The position numbers and the translations under genes are program-made. Source: Capsaspora owczarzaki ATCC 30864 (Eukaryota; Opisthokonta; Filasterea). Taken from it: a stretch of DNA of 64,000 nucleotides. This document shows positions 22,917-36,740 of the stretch, in pieces; the first letter of the stretch is position 1; each line of letters opens with the position of its first letter. The stretch covers positions 578,577 through 642,576 of the forward strand of contig NW_011887298.1 of NCBI RefSeq assembly GCF_000151315.2, in the 5' to 3' direction. A model generated the notes under the pieces. The model was given only the letters and a program-made list of their open reading frames with translations, was not told where the DNA came from and ran no database searches.

Positions 22917-25900
22917 TTACACACCAAACTGGCAGTGGAAGGTGAACGAAATGTACCCGTTCGAAGAATTCTTCAAAATCGTGTCGTCCAGCTGGTCGGC
23001 ATTGGAAAAGTGGTTCCATCGCGAAATGTCATGCCGCATTTCATCGGGCACTTGGCTTTCCGGTCCGGCATTCGCTGCATTGCTGTCCGAAGCATCGTCA
23101 TCCTCGTCATCATCGTCCTCATCATCCTCGTCGCCGTGATTCGAGTCATTCTCGCCGCCGTCATAGCGATTCTCGCCCTCGTCCTCTTGCTCGCGAAGGT
23201 CGGAGAGACCACGGCTTTTCGCCTTGAGCCTTTTCTGCTTGCTCTTCTTGGTGGCACCTGCAGAAGCAGCTGCAGCAGCAGCAGCTTGGGCGCGCTGCTC
23301 GGCGAGCATCTGTGCGCGAATAAACATGGCTCGACGCGAGGTACCAAGCTTGCAGGGCTCGCAGTTGAATCGGTCGTGAGTGTCGCTGCTCGTCGTGTTG
23401 TTCAGCGTAAAGAGGTCGCGCAAGTTTTCGCTGGTAAAGTGCCGCTCAACGTTTTCCTCCTCGTCCACAACGCAGCTGCTGAGCGCCATCTTGTGTGCCT
23501 GCCGCTGGAAGATCTTCTCCTCGATGGTGCCCGTGCCAAGGAAGCGATACAGATACACCTTCTTTTTCTGGCCGTCACGCCACACACGAGCCATCGCTTG
23601 GCCGTCGGAGGCCGGGTTCCAGTCCGGGTCGAAAAGAACCAGTCGATTCCCTCCAATGAGATTGATACCGCAACCACCAGCCTTGCTGCTGAGCAAGAAC
23701 AAAAACACATTGCTGGACGGGTTGTTAAACTCGTCCACGAGTTTCTGTCGCGCCTTGACGCTCAGTGTTCCGTCCAAACGAACAAAGCGGTAGCCGCGCA
23801 GTCGCGCCAAGTCTTCAAACAGGTCGATGGTCTGTGTGTAGTTGGAGATCAAAACGACACGATCATTCGTCGTGGACTTGACGTAGGCGAGCATGGTGTC
23901 CAGCACTTGGAACTTGCCCGAGTGGGCTGGGTTGAACGTGCGCCCGCGCTTGTTCTTGACACCATACTCTGGAGGAAACAAGGGCAGTAGTTCCCGGAAG
24001 TTTTCTTGGCAAGCTTCGTAGATGAGGTCGGGGTCTGAAAATTGCAGCGCAGCCGGAAAAAAAAATCCAAAGGTGAATGAATAAAACAAAACAAAACACA
24101 AACAAAACAAAGCATCATCCCATTCGAACGAGTCGCGCAACACCCTTACGATTACACAGCTTCTTGAGCAGCGTAATAGATCCAAGCGATGCTGCCGTTT
24201 GACCATCGCTTGCACTGCTCGCAATGAGCTTTTTGACAGCCTTCGACTTGATCAGCGCTTCGTACAGCTGCGTTTGTAGCGGCGACAGCTTGATGCAGAC
24301 AACTTGGTCGACCTTCGTGGGAAGATACTTGGACAAGAGCGAGTTGGTACGGCGAATGATAAACTTGTTGACAATTTTTGCAAGCTCTTGGAGCTTTTCT
24401 GTGCCAATCTCCTTCTCCTTGTCTGTCGCGCTTGCTTCGCGGCCCCGGAGAATGGGATTCTCGAATCGACGGCGAAACTCTGCCTGGGTGCCGAGCAACC
24501 CTGGATTCGTAAAGAGGAGCAAGGAAAAGTACTCGGTCAGGTCGTTTTGGATGGGAGTGCCAGACAACAGCACTCGGCGGTCGGTCTTGAGTTGGTTGAG
24601 TGCTTGAAAAGTCTGACTCTGCGCGTTCTTGAGGCGATGACCCTCGTCGCAAATCACCAGACCAACCGGCTTCGAGGCGAGGATGTCGACATGGATGCGG
24701 AATGTCTCGTAGCTGATAATCAAAATCGGCTGGTTCAGCAGACGTCCCGTGCAATTGATAAAGTTGTTGAGATTGCTTTCAATCTTTTCCTTGTCGCCAC
24801 CGTCGACAGGCAACGACTGGACTTTGCCCTGGAGCCACTTTTGCAGCTCATTGTGCCAGTTCTTGACGAGCGACGCAGGGCAAATGATGACTGCTTTCTC
24901 GATCGTTGGCATGCCGTTGCGTCCTTGCCGTAAAAGCGTCCAGATGAGTGAGACGCACTGCAGAGTCTTGCCGAGACCCTATGAGTGAGGAGCGGGGTAG
25001 GGTGGTGGTGGGGCGCAAAAGAGTTTAGCATTCGGCAGCATGTTTTTATTTTTCGAGATTTTCGGTGCAGTGTGTTTGACACTTACCATCTCATCGGCCA
25101 TAATGCATCCTTGATATCCTTCAACAATGTCGCCCATGACAGCATCGTACAGAAATTTGACACCCTCACGCTGGTGGAGGCGCAACACTTTGGTCAGCAT
25201 CGGGTCGACCACCACTGAGAAACAGAAAACGACGAAAAAACAAAGGATCAAAGTCAGCGTCAGATAGGAACTGCAGGCAGTCGGCAGGGTCGAAGCGTGC
25301 CTTTGTGACGTACCATGAACCTCCTTGGTCTTGGGGTCGAGTGGCAATGCGCTCGTCTTTTCGGGCGCAAACAGCACCAATGCGCCTTCGTCATCTGGAG
25401 AATGGAGTGCGCATCTCACCAGCGGCTTTCGCATTCCAAGTCCTCGTGCCGGGATGTAGTCTGGCGGGCAATTCATGATGAAACAGGTGAGTTGACTGGA
25501 AACAAACAAGAAAATTAAACGAATGCGCTCGGCTGATGTTACGCACTCTCTCCGTTTGCCAAAGGCACTTTGAAGGGCTTGGTAAGAATGGATCCAATGC
25601 GAGATTCCTGTAGATGGATGATGCAACAATCGTGCCAGTTCAGACAACGAGCGTAGAGTGCTTGTGAGCCTGCAGCCCAGGAAAACCCGCAACGATCGAG
25701 AAAACGAACAAAAAACAAAAACACATACATGATCGGCCAAGGCCTGGCTGGCAGCCTCCATGGACACTGTCATGGTAGCAAGCGTGGAGAGCATCCCTCC
25801 TGCATTACAGTCAGACGCAAGAAATTGGTGGTTTGCGCTTCGCGGCGTGAAGGGCACTCGAGCAGCACTGGCCGCTCCTTTCGAAGCAGTCACAACAATT

Positions 25901-26496
25901 CCAGAGTCACGATCTTGCTGACTGGAGGATGCGCAGGATGAGCGCTGTGAGCTGCTGTCCGCGTCCGAGTCAGAGCAGGCGTTGCTCTCCGAGTCCCGCC
26001 CGCTGTCGTGGTCCGAGTCGAGCCGAGCGCGCTTGAGCTGCCGTTTTGCTCTGGACGGTCTCTCGTCCGCATCGTTCTCTGCCTCGCTGTCCTCGTTTTC
26101 GCTGTCGCTGATGCTTTGCTCATCCGTGCTCACGGGAGCTCGGCGCTTGGTCGACGAACGCTGTTCTTTGCTGACAGAGGAGGCCGCTTGCACCTGCTGT
26201 TGCTGCCGTAATGCTTGTGCATGGGCCTTGTGCAGCTCGTCCACAGTGGTTCCCATCATTGTTGCGGCCATAACGGTCAGAATGGGCTGGCGTGGGCGAG
26301 AGCCGAGCTGTCTCGGAATAAATCCGGGTGCGTTCGTCTGGGAGGCGTTTGATCCGCCCTTCAGTCCAACAGGCACGAAAGGCTTTGAAATCCGCATTGC
26401 GCCCAGGTTGGTGGTTGAAGGAAGCTGACTTGCTGTCGCCAGTGGCGGCTTTGCCACTGGAGCGACTTGTGACGCAATGGCAGGTGCGAGCATCAT
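22917..26496 (-). CDS. RAD54: RAD54 Swi2/Snf2 translocase of homologous recombination
   Basis: dsDNA translocase that helps Rad51 in strand exchange. Exons: 25729-26496 (possibly longer), 25543-25607, 25314-25495, 25087-25214, 24150-24978, 22917-24034; about 1,029 aa. The N-terminus is acidic/basic and disordered. It then follows RAD54 closely: [54 protein letters not shown], Walker A split by an intron (ADEM/GLGKT), [60 protein letters not shown] and RVWRDGQKK. The C-terminus [14 protein letters not shown] marks RAD54 rather than RAD54B. Before it lies an unusual acidic insert (D/E run at about 23,090-23,150). A 3' splice site sits just upstream of the chosen ATG (26496), so a 5' exon may exist near 26.6-27.3 kb. 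Confidence 0.95.
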
Positions 26497-27803
26497 TGCT
26501 TGAGATGGCGCTTTTTGTCGCAGCTGTTTTTCGACGCACAACAACATCAACAACAATTGCATGCAGACACACGTTGGGATGACAAGGGGGGCAAGTCATC
26601 GTGGCGGATGGTGGAGGTGGGGGTGAGTTTTGACATTGTGCAAACAAGTTGCAAGCCAAAATACAAAAATCCATTTTGAAACACTTTCAAAAGCGAAACG
26701 GCAAAACTGACCATGGTTGGAATCGGCGGCGGAAGGCTTTGTGTGCGCTGGGCTCGGGAGGCGGCACAGAAATCGCGTTTTGTGACTGTAGGGAAGGAGA
26801 GGTGGTGGGTTGGGAGCAAAGGGCTGAGGATGGAGAGCAAAGGAAGCAAAAAAAGTGAGTTGCAAAAGCAAATCATACAACCTGTTTGGCCGTCCGTCGT
26901 CGAAGCGATTGGACGCCAACGCATAGCAAGGTCAAGTTCAACTCGTGTAAGGCGTTGCAAGTAGGAGCGTCGAGGAAGGGAGGGGGGGGGGCAAGCAAGC
27001 GGACAGAGCGACGCACACCAAAGGCCGCAAAAGTGAAACAGTTGCGGAAAGTGAAACAAGTGACGTGGTTGCATTGCACTGATCCTGACCTCCCCCATAT
27101 TGCCCCTGCAGTCCATCCACATTCGTCCCAAAACCCTCTATATCTTAGATTGGTTGTGAGTGGCGGGGGGGGGGGAGCAGCAGGAAAGCCCGAGCTTGCT
27201 GGGCAGTTCTTGGCTGTTTTCCCGCCAAACCTAACACTCAACCGATCCTACTTGCCGCCAACAACTCACTCTAACACTGTACATCAATTGAGAAGATATG
27301 CCCTTGCAGATGGGACGAGCACCTTACACAAGGGAGCAACGCCGCACTGAAAGCGATGCAAAAGCAGCAAAGAGCAGAAATAGACTGGGTTTTTTTCCGT
27401 TTCAGTTTTCAATCCTTGTCGAAAATCGATCAGATACAATTACGAGGTGTTTGAACGACGTGTGCATGAAGGATGTGTGTCATATTTAATGCTCGTTGAA
27501 TTCTAAGAAGTTTTTGGTTTGGATTGAGCCTTGTGTTTGCTAAACAACGGAGACTGAGAAATCGATCTCCATCTTTGCCACCGGACGCTCCTCTTCCTCT
27601 CCTCATTCGTTTCCAACCCTACCAACATTTTTCGAAGAGCAATGCTATCACAGTACAAGTTGAGTGAGAGTCAAAGTTCAGTCGTTGTCTTTTGTTTTTT
27701 ATTATTTTTTTTTTTTGTTGTTGGTTTTTTTGGCGCCAAAATCCCAAAAAACAAAAGTTGAAACCAACAAACTTGAACCTTTGAACTGCTCGATCAAAAA
27801 GCC
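26497..27803. other. Divergent RAD54-CDC27 intergenic region
   Basis: Holds the two divergent promoters and perhaps a first RAD54 exon on the minus strand (a candidate ATG at about 26,926 reads MRWRPIASTTDGQ, but its frame does not join the next exon). Poly-G runs (G8 near 26,982 and G10 or so near 27,170) and poly-T (about 27,704-27,716) are present. No protein gene is supported. Confidence 0.45.
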
Positions 27804-30800
27804 ATGCGACGGACAGCCGGATCCACGCGCAGTGGTGGTGGCGGTGGTGGTGGTGGTGCTGGTGGTGCTGGTGGTGCTCCACTCGAGAGCGGACGCCGCA
27901 GCGGGAGCATTGAAGACCTGCATCATCAACGGTCTGACGACGACGAAGAGGATCCAAACGAAGCCGCGTTCGAGAGCCACCACATCAAGACAGGCCACCT
28001 GCCCCCGCGGCGCGAGCACGAGGATGAAGAAGGTGGGGACAGCCAGCACCATGAAGCCCAGCCGACGGCGATGCTGCACGGCCAGCCGCCGGATGGATCG
28101 CGCGAGCTGCTCCAAGCCGCTGCAGAGCACTCGCTCAGCTTCAACGACACGGACAACGCCGTGTTCCTCGCCCAGCGCTTGTTCGAGCTCTACCCGACGC
28201 ATGCTGAGTCGGTACTGACGCTGGCCACATGCCTGCACCGCGCCGGAGAGCGCAAGAGGGCACAGGCTCTGCTGGCCGCCTCTCCCTTCGCAACGCACCT
28301 GATCCCTGCAGCGAGGCGAGCAGCAGCGTCGGCGTCGCCATCGGGCGATCGCGAGTGCATCGTCTTGCAACAGTGCCGGTTGCTGCTGGCCAGACTCTAT
28401 ATCGAGCACGGAGAGTATGCCGCCGCCGAAAGCACACTGACTGGGAACGCGCTCCCGAACGCGATGCGCGCAGCCTTGCTCGAGTCCAAGTCCATTCGCG
28501 CCGCATTCAGCGCCAAGTCGACCAACCCAGTGCTCATTGCTGCACTTGACGCCACGTTCTTTGGCTCTGATGAGATTCCGGCGGCCAATCTCCGTTCGGG
28601 TGACGCGCAAGAACCGCCAGCAGCCGTCCGTCGCCGCCTCGTTGCCAGCTCTCCGATCGGCTGGAGCAGTGAAAAGCTGGGCTCGCGCTCAGACGACGCA
28701 CCCGATGCCGTCCAGCAGCGCCTGACTCGCGCAGCAGCGTTGCATCTGCTGGGCCAAGTCTGTGTTCGAACCAATCGCATTCCGTCCGCCGTCGAATGCC
28801 TCCGCTTGGCCGTATCGCTCAATCCGTACTCGTGGTCGAGCTTTGAATTGTTGTGTCAGCTTGGCGAGACGTGCGATCCCGTTTTCGTCTTCCCCAGCAA
28901 CTCGAGCGCCGCGTCGTCATCGCGAACCTCGCCAACCCGCAGCGTTGCACTACAGTCCACCGGAGCATTCTCAACCCCGGCCACTTCTGGGCGCGCAACA
29001 GACAGCACTTATTGGGATGCTGGAGTGACTCGTCGAAGCTCGCCATTGGCCGTTTCCACCGTTCACGACCTGCCCTTTTTCGCCGATACGAGCGTTGCTC
29101 GGCAGTTCTTGCTCACGTCCAGTCTCGCACAACAGCCATCTGCAGTTCTTCTCGGGCGGCTTGATCCCGAAGGAGCAGAGCGGCCTTCCGCCCGCGACGA
29201 CACTGCTGCAGGTGCCACGACTGCTGCTGCGGATGCAGACGCGCTCCGAACGCCAGTCTCCTCGAAGCGTTCGCCCGAGCGATCCACAGTGCTCGCGAAA
29301 ACGTCTCCAAAACCCTCCGCGACGCCGGCTGCTCGGGGTCAAGAATCTGCAGAGGCGCCTCAGACGACTCGGAAGGTTGGTTGAGAGACGAGTTTTCTGC
29401 AAGTGTGTTGCTTTGTCATCTTGTTTCATGGTTGCTTATTGCTGTGGGTTGTTTTTTGGGTTGCTCTGTGTTTTCATTGCTTCTCTCTGCAGTCAATGTC
29501 CGGTCGAGCAGGAACGTCGGGTCCCACCAGTGAAGCTTCTGCGCCCGCTTCTTCTTCAACGATTCGCCGGAGCTCGCGCATTTCCTCGGCGACAGAGGAC
29601 GACCTGCTGACCACACCCCAGCCATCGGCGAGATTGTCGGGCAATTTCCGCACTCCCACCGAGACCGCGCAGGCAACAGAGGCGCCGACTGGACCTCCGG
29701 CCATCAAACGTGCGTCCCGCCAGTCGACTCAGGCAAGCACCTCCACCGCCGCTGCGCCTGCTCCTGCTGCTGCGGCTGCGGCTTCTGGCGTGTCCAATGT
29801 TCGCCGTCACACCATCGGCAAGGCCGTCATTGCATCGACCACCTCGGCCGCGCAGAAAAGCGGCGGCGCGCCGTCCCGAGCAGGAAATGCTGGTCGTAGC
29901 ATCTCTGCGCCTGTGGCTGCTGCAGCCGTTGCTAGTTCATTGGCTGCAACAACACCTATTATGGCGCCGGCACCTCGCAAAGCGGGAACCCGTGCCGCCG
30001 TCGTCAGCAGTGGCGCTGCCGCATCCACCCCTTCTATCTCGTCTGGCGCGACTGGTTTGGGTCGTGCCGGTAGCACTGACTCGTTGAATGATGATTCAAT
30101 CGACGCTGCCGACGACCGTGCTCCGCCAAATGCCGCTGCTGCACTTTTCGTCGATGATGCTCACGCCCCTCCCGCCAGTAGCAGCGGCGTGAGTGCTCGG
30201 GCGCCTCAGTTCCGCATCAACGAAGGCGAGCTGACGCGTGCTGCCAACTTTGTGATGCGACTGTTCGCTGCCATTGCGGAAGGTGTGCTCGCTCTTCACC
30301 AGTACGATCCCAAGCGCAGTCTTCGCGCGCTCAAGCGACTCCCAGTCGTTCATTTGCAGACAGCATGGGCTCAGGCGCTGGTCGGACGAGCGTACTTTGA
30401 GCTGGCCAACTACAAACAGGCCGTTGTCCACTTCTCTCGTGCGCATGCACTTGATCCGTCTTATCTGACGGGCATGGACTATTACAGTACTGCCTTGTGG
30501 CACCTGGGTCGCGGAGCCGAGCTCTCGCATCTCGCTCTGGAACTGGGCCAGCGATTTCCCACGAGCGCAGAGGCGTGCTGCGTTCTCGGCAACAACTTTT
30601 CGCTTCAACGCGAAAACGAAAGCGCCATCAAGATGCTTGAGCGCGCTTGCATGGTAAGGGGCTTGTGTTTGGCTCTTGCGTGTGTTTCCAGTTTTTTTTT
30701 TTTTTTTGTCCTTTGTCAGCCACATTTACTCACACGCTTGGACTGCAGCTGACCAAAACCAACGCCTATCCCTTCACGCTCCTTGGTCATGAATTTGCCC

Positions 30801-31963
30801 ACGAGAATGATTACGAGCGAGCCCTTGCCTTTTTCCGAACTGCCGTGCGCATCGACGCTCGTCATTACAATGCATGGTATGTGAAAGGCGGCAAATGTTG
30901 CTTTGTGTTTCTCGTTTCATTTCTCGTTTCGTTTCTCGTTTCGTTGTCTCATCATTGGATTGTCTGTCGTTGCCCTTGTTTTTGCGCGCAAACAGGTACG
31001 GTATGGGTGTTATTTACTTTAAGCAAGAACGCCTGGAAATGGCCCTGTACAACTTTGAAAAGGCCCTCTCGATCAATCAGAACAATCCTGTTTTGTATTG
31101 CTACCTCGTGATGGTAAGAACTATTGTCAGCTTGATTTTGACCCCCCCCCCCATCTCCAGCCATTTCCCCCAATCGCTCATCATTTTTTGCACGAAATGG
31201 CCGATTGGCCTCCTAGGTCTTGCAAACCAATAAGCAATTTGCCGAGACCCTGCCATTGTTGCACAAGGCTCTTGTAATCGACCCCACCAACTTGTTGGCA
31301 AAGTTCACTCTTGCAACAAGCCACTTTTTGATGAACAGCGACACGGTAAGTGCTCGTTGCGCCTGATTCTTTGGTTGAACTCGTTACGATTGAGAGATCG
31401 TTTATCGATTTTTTGTCTAATAATTGTTTGCAACTCTCTCTGCTTTGTAGGAGGCGCTTGGCGTCCTGCTGGAACTTGTGGACAATGCGCCGCACGAGGC
31501 ATCCGTGCACATGCTGCTGGCCCGCGTGTACAAGCGAATGAATCAGGCGACTCTTGCAGCCCGACACTGGAGCTGGGCTATGGATCTCGATCCGCGCGGT
31601 GTTGCTGCAGGTGGCGCCGCCAGCACTACGGAGGGCGCTGCAGCCGTGGCGGTCGCTTCTGCTGCTGCCGCCGCCGCTTCCGCTGCCTCAGAGCCCTCAG
31701 GAGCGAGCGTTCAAGCTTCTGTCTCGGGCGGCTCAGGTAATCTCACCGGTGGCGCCAGACACGCGGGCTCGTCGGGCGCGGATCGCGGCGACGCTGAACC
31801 CGCCGAATACTCGAGCTTCCTCGAGCAGACAATGATGGATCTTTCAGGTCCCGGTTACTCTGTGGGAATCAGTCCGCGCAGAAACGACTCTCCGGCAAAC
31901 CTCCTGCGCGCCAATGACTCGCCTCGTGCTGTGCGGCGGCGACCGAGCGTCGATTCTGTCTAA
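27804..31963 (+). CDS. CDC27: CDC27/APC3, TPR subunit of the anaphase-promoting complex
   Basis: TPR scaffold of the APC/C that docks Cdc20/Cdh1 and drives mitotic ubiquitination. Exons: 27804-29375, 29493-30653, 30749-30876, 30996-31113, 31217-31345, 31451-31963; 1,206 aa. The N-terminal region fits APC3 (DTDNAVFLAQRLFELYPTHA, LARLYIEHGEYAAAE, LGQVCVRTNRIPSAVECLRL), with NPYSWSSFELL in the usual place. A long Ser/Ala/Thr-rich linker (about residues 380-790) is followed by the C-terminal TPR superhelix: QTAWAQALVGRAYFEL, HALDPSYLTGMDYYSTALW, CVLGNNFSLQREN, YPFTLLGHEFAHENDYERAL, YGMGVIYFKQERLEMAL. It starts at the first ATG after a T-rich leader, with a Gly-rich opening. The C-terminal tail after the last TPR is unusually Ala/Ser-rich. 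Convergent with DIS3 at 156 bp. Confidence 0.95.
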
Positions 31964-32119
31964 AACAAGCCCCCTCCACACCAGAGTTTGGGATTTGGCA
32001 ACAACAACAAACAGCAACCGCAGCAGCAGAAATGTAATTTGCTACTTGTTTTTGAATTTCCAAAAATTACATTAGATGAAAGTACAAAATCAAAGCACAC
32101 TTGCAGAAAACGCGCGCGT

Positions 32120-35100
32120 CTACTTGGTCAAACGCGGCTTCTTGGCAGACTTGGCAGATTTAGGAGTTTCAACCGCAGCATCAAGGTCTGCTTCCGCGGC
32201 AGTGCGGCCTCGGGAAGCGCTCGTCGCTGGAGTTGTTGGCGCTTGAGCCGACTTTGTCTGCGGCGTCGACGGGGCAGCGCCAATCGTTTCGGCTTTCACA
32301 GCTCGCGCCGGTGTGGAAGATTCTGCAGCAAGCTGCGGCAGCTTTGAGATGCGCTTGTTGCCCGGCTCTGGCAGGTTGGCAGCACCCATCACTTGAATGG
32401 GACCCATCGTGGGTTGCTTTGCTTGCTTGGCAGCTTTGGCAGCCGCGGCAGCAATGCGCGCCACACGCAAACGCTCCTCGCGAGTTTTGGCCCACTGGTC
32501 TTGGGCCGCGGCTTTGCTTTGCTCAGCGAGAGCTGCATCCACGACCTGCTGGAGGGCCTCTTCGGTCGAGGTCTCTTTCGCCTTTCCTACTGCAGGTTTC
32601 TTGTCAACTGCCGTGGCTTCCACAGACAGGTTGGTGATGAAAGGGTCGAGCAGGCGCATGCTGACCTTTTGCTTTTGCAAGTTCGTGGCGTCAATGGTGA
32701 CCCGCACGCGGACCCGATCAAACACGGTAAACACGTGGTCGCGCTTTTTCACAGCGTCGTGGATGGTGAGCTTGTAGCCATCGCGGCTCAGCTCAATATT
32801 GGCCGAGTCATAGTCGCTCAGGTGGACGGTGCCCTCCAAGCCGAACTTTGGGATGAGAACAACAATGGCGTTGTCACGGAGGCGGAGGACGTGAGCGTCT
32901 TCCTCAGCAACACCCAGGCGCTTAAAGAAGAGAATGGTGTGGAGCTCGACGGACGACCGCTGAGCGTACTGCGCCATTCGATGGCGGCGATTCAGCCAGT
33001 CCGTGAGCGCCGACACTTTGGGCTTATCCAGAAGCTCGCGCGTGGGTGTTTCGAGACCAATCGCAACCGCAAGTAGGCGATGCACGAGCACGTCTGGGTA
33101 CCGACGGATGGGTGAGGTAAAGTGTGTGTAAATGGGGCAAGCAAGGCCGTAGTGTTGGTGCTCGCGGGTCGGCAGTGTGCCGGAGCAGAAATAGACTGCC
33201 TGCATCATGCAGCGGGTGGCCAGAATGCGGAGCAGTTTGCCAAGGTAGGGCTTTCCAGCCTTGCCGAACGACTCTTCGGCGCGGTCGAGCGACTCGGCAA
33301 GCTCTTTCGAGTTGCTCGCCTTGATTTCGACGCCGTGCTGGCGCGCAGCAACAACCAGAGGCTCGAACGACGCTTGTGGCGGCACGGGGTGACGGCGAAG
33401 CACAGCGCACTGCGGGAAACGGCGAAAGATGTGCTCGGCGACGGCGACGTTGGCCAGGAGCATAAACTCCTCGACCATCGACATGGTCTGCAGCTTTTGC
33501 TTGGCACCCACGTCGACGGGATCGCTCGTGTCCTTGTCGAGCGAGAACGAAATCTCGGGAGACTCGAGGGTGAGGGTGCCGCGATCCAGACGGCGCTGAC
33601 GCAGCACTTTGGAAAGCTCGTTCAGTCCACGAAGACCATGGCTGAGCGGATCGCGACGGGTCTGGTCATCAATCATTGTCTGTGCTTGCATGTAGGTCAG
33701 CGAGGCACGCGAGCGAATGATGGAGCGGCAGTACTCGGTGCGGACAATCTCGGCGCCCGTGCGGCAGGCACCGTCAACGGGATCGGGCTTGCCCGGGGGC
33801 GTAATTTCCCAGACGACAGACATGGCAAACCGCTCCACGTCCGATTGCAAGGAGCACAATTCCGTTCCCAACAGCTCGGGAATCATGTCAATACGACGCC
33901 CAATCAAGTACACACTTGTGCCGCGACGAGCAGCCTCCAAGTCGATGGCAGTGTTGGGCTTGATAAAGTGCGACACATCCGCAATATGCACGCCGACTTC
34001 CCAGTTGCCGTTCTCGAGGGGTCGCACGTGGAGCGCATCGTCAATGTCTGTGCAGCCAGGAGGATCGACGGAGCAAATATCGAGGTGTGTAAAGTCTCGT
34101 CGCGCCGCTCGATCCGCCTCTGTAATCACCCACGGCAGCACTGGCAGGTCCGCCAAGACGGCTGGTGAGAAATCCGAGTGCCGGACCTCGTGCTCGACCA
34201 GCAGCACTTCAGTCTCGGTCATCTTTTCGCCAATCGGGCCAAGTGCACGAACCAGGTGGCCTTCTGGCAATCTGTAATTGTTTAAGAGGCACAGCGATAG
34301 CCCCACAAGCAGAGTGACAGACAGGTTAGAATGCATGGCATGACTGGTTTGGTCAAAAACACAAACAACAATACAAACCACCAACAATCTAAATCTCTCA
34401 CACTCGTACCTAGAACCACGATGCCAGCGATCAATCGTCACCACTACGCGCTGCTCAAGATAGGCTTGGGGACGACGTGTTTGGACACGAACGTGTGGGA
34501 AACGGGTATCCGTTGGAACAAATAACAGTTGCGTGGGACCGTTGTCGGAGGAAGGGCCGTTGCTGTCGCTCTCGACAGGAATGACCATACCGCACGAGGG
34601 CCGCCATGCTCTGCGGAGGATGCCCACAACAATACCGGTAGGTCGGCGCGCATCACTGGAGGACCCGACCACAGCGCTGTCTACGGCTTCGGCCACAGCA
34701 GCCTGCTCGTCGGCCACAGTCGAAGCAATGGCCTCTGCGTCCAAGGCAGCGCTTTCGGCGTCGTCGGGCTCATCTTCGTCGCTCTCGCTCTGTTCGTCAT
34801 CGGGCATTTCGGCGGCCGCGTCGTCCGCCTCCGCACTCTCGTCCTCCAGCAATTGCGTGGAGGGTGTGAGCCACTGACTTTGAGGCAGTAGTTTCACAAT
34901 GACCACGTCGTCCTGCATCGCACGGCTCATTGCTAGCCGACCGTGCACCAGGATGGGCGTGTCCATCGAGCGCGCGCGGACTGAAGCTTCCAGCGGGTTG
35001 TCGCGATTCACTTGCAAGACGCCTTGGTAGTACAACCCCAGTTTGACTCCGGTCAAAAGCTTGGCCGTGGTGAGGTGTTCTGGGTAATTGGCGCGCATGC

Positions 35101-36740
35101 CTGCAGCGCGGGCCGGCGTATCGTCGTCCAGATCTGCGAACGCGAGCAGATCGGTCTTTTAAAAAAACCAACAAAAAAAAAACCAGCAACAAACAAACAA
35201 TCAAAAAAAGAAAAAACAAAAAACAGAAACCAAACCAATGTGAAGCACAAAGGGAAGTGAGCAATGACAGGACAACATGGCAACCCTTTCGCGACCCATT
35301 TAATTCGACGTACCAACTCGGGTTGCGCGCGGCATGACTCAATGTAGCGATGAACGGTGAACGCAGGGATGCCGCTGTCTTCGGCTTTGGCGAGATTGGC
35401 TCGGTCGTTTGTGAGAAGCACAACGGGGAGGCGGAGGTTGCTCAGGTGGTGGTTGTACCACAGTGCCGCAACGCGAATCGCCCGATCGTTTCGGTCGTTG
35501 GTAGACTCGTCCTTTTCGCGCTCAACGTACGTTTCACGTCGATGTTCGTTCACAAAGACGTGGAAGTGACGGCCGGGATCGCTGATGATGGCACGAAGTC
35601 GTTGGTGCAGACTGAGGTTTTGATGGCGCACCTGCAGCAACAAGTGAAGTCGAAGGTGAGTTTTTTTTTTTTTTTTTTTTGTGGTCTGGCAAAACATTGA
35701 CTCTCGTTTCTAGGCTTTGATTTCGAACGGTTGGTTACCTCGTCGAGTACAGTCTGGAGGATGATGACATTTTTAATGGTGGGATGCTCGAGCAGGTCCT
35801 AATGCATGGCAGAGAGTGTGTAAGAGGTTGACAGGTCTCACGAGGAGCGGCTCGAACAAGGGCTGCTGGAACTCACCATTTGGTGCAACACGACATTCGT
35901 GTCGGGCAGAATGTAATGCGCAGGCAGCGCCGAGGAAGCTGAAGCTGAAGCCAAAGTTGAAGCCTTTGCCTTGCTGTTGCCTTTGCTGCTTGTCGCACAA
36001 AAGAAGGCGTTTGCATTGGATGGGCTGGATTCCAGCGAGGCGTCTGCGAAAATGGGAGTGCAACGAGTAAGAGACTTCTTCCAACCTCCATCTCGTTGAC
36101 AATCCATTGCAGAAATTGCAAAACAAAAAAAACAACGGGGGAGGGGAACTCAGAAATTCAAAGAATCTCAGATCCACGCCCCTCCTTTTTGGTTCCAATA
36201 CACTCACCGTGACTTTGCGCACAGACAGCGCAACCTGCAGCACCACACCAGACGTCGTCTCGCAGGTAGTGCTCTCGAACAATCTTGACCACATTTCCCT
36301 ATTGTCATTGGAGCAGGAAACAAGTAATACAAAAGCATTGAGTATTCGCCGCACTCGTCGATGCCTGTTCTTTTTTTGAGCCAAGGCGCGGGGCGGCGTT
36401 TTTGAGTTGTTGCTTTGAGCTTGTCTGCTTCATTGAGACGAATGAGGAATCGCGCGAGAGTCAAAGTCGAATGTGGGACTGGAGCGAGAACAACTGAGTG
36501 AAAAGCCATGTGGAGCATTGATCTCCCGCGCTCTCTCTGTCTCTGTCTGTCTCTGTCTCTGTCTCTGTCTCTGTCTCTCAACCCACAACGACAGACTCCC
36601 TGTTGCTGTGCTTGCTAGCTTGCTTGTTGGTTGACTCGTTGGCATCCATTGAACACCGAGATTGGGCGGTCGGTTGTCGCTTCTCTGTGTTTGGCTACCT
36701 TGCGCGTCTTCTTGACGAACGACTTGGATCGGATCATCAT
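32120..36740 (-). CDS. DIS3: DIS3/RRP44, catalytic RNase of the exosome
   Basis: 3'-5' exoribonuclease and endonuclease of the RNA exosome. Exons: 36699-36740, 36208-36298, 35877-36043, 35739-35798, 35314-35631, 34410-35155, 32120-34271; 1,191 aa. Exon 1 codes only MMIRSKSFVKKTRK. Exon 2 carries the CR3 zinc motif (VKIVREHYLRDDVWCGAAGC ... C). PIN domain: HYILPDTNVVLHQ, NEHRRETYVEREK, NDRNDRAIRVAALW, VVLLTNDRANLAKAEDSGIP. Cold-shock domains follow, then RNB with the metal-binding aspartates in CSVDPPGCTDIDDALH, HIADVSHFI, SMVEEFMLLANV and YGLACPIYTHFTSPIRRYPD. An S1-like end and a long Lys/Ala-rich tail close the protein. Intron 6 (34272-34409, 138 nt) is in frame and stop-free, so simple callers would include it. 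Divergent from MINPP1. Confidence 0.96.

Noticed and set aside
27298-27489. Small plus-strand frame upstream of CDC27 (MPLQMGRAPYTREQRR)
   Set aside because: It is short, has no homology I recognise, and no splice join to the CDC27 start, which is itself well placed at 27804.
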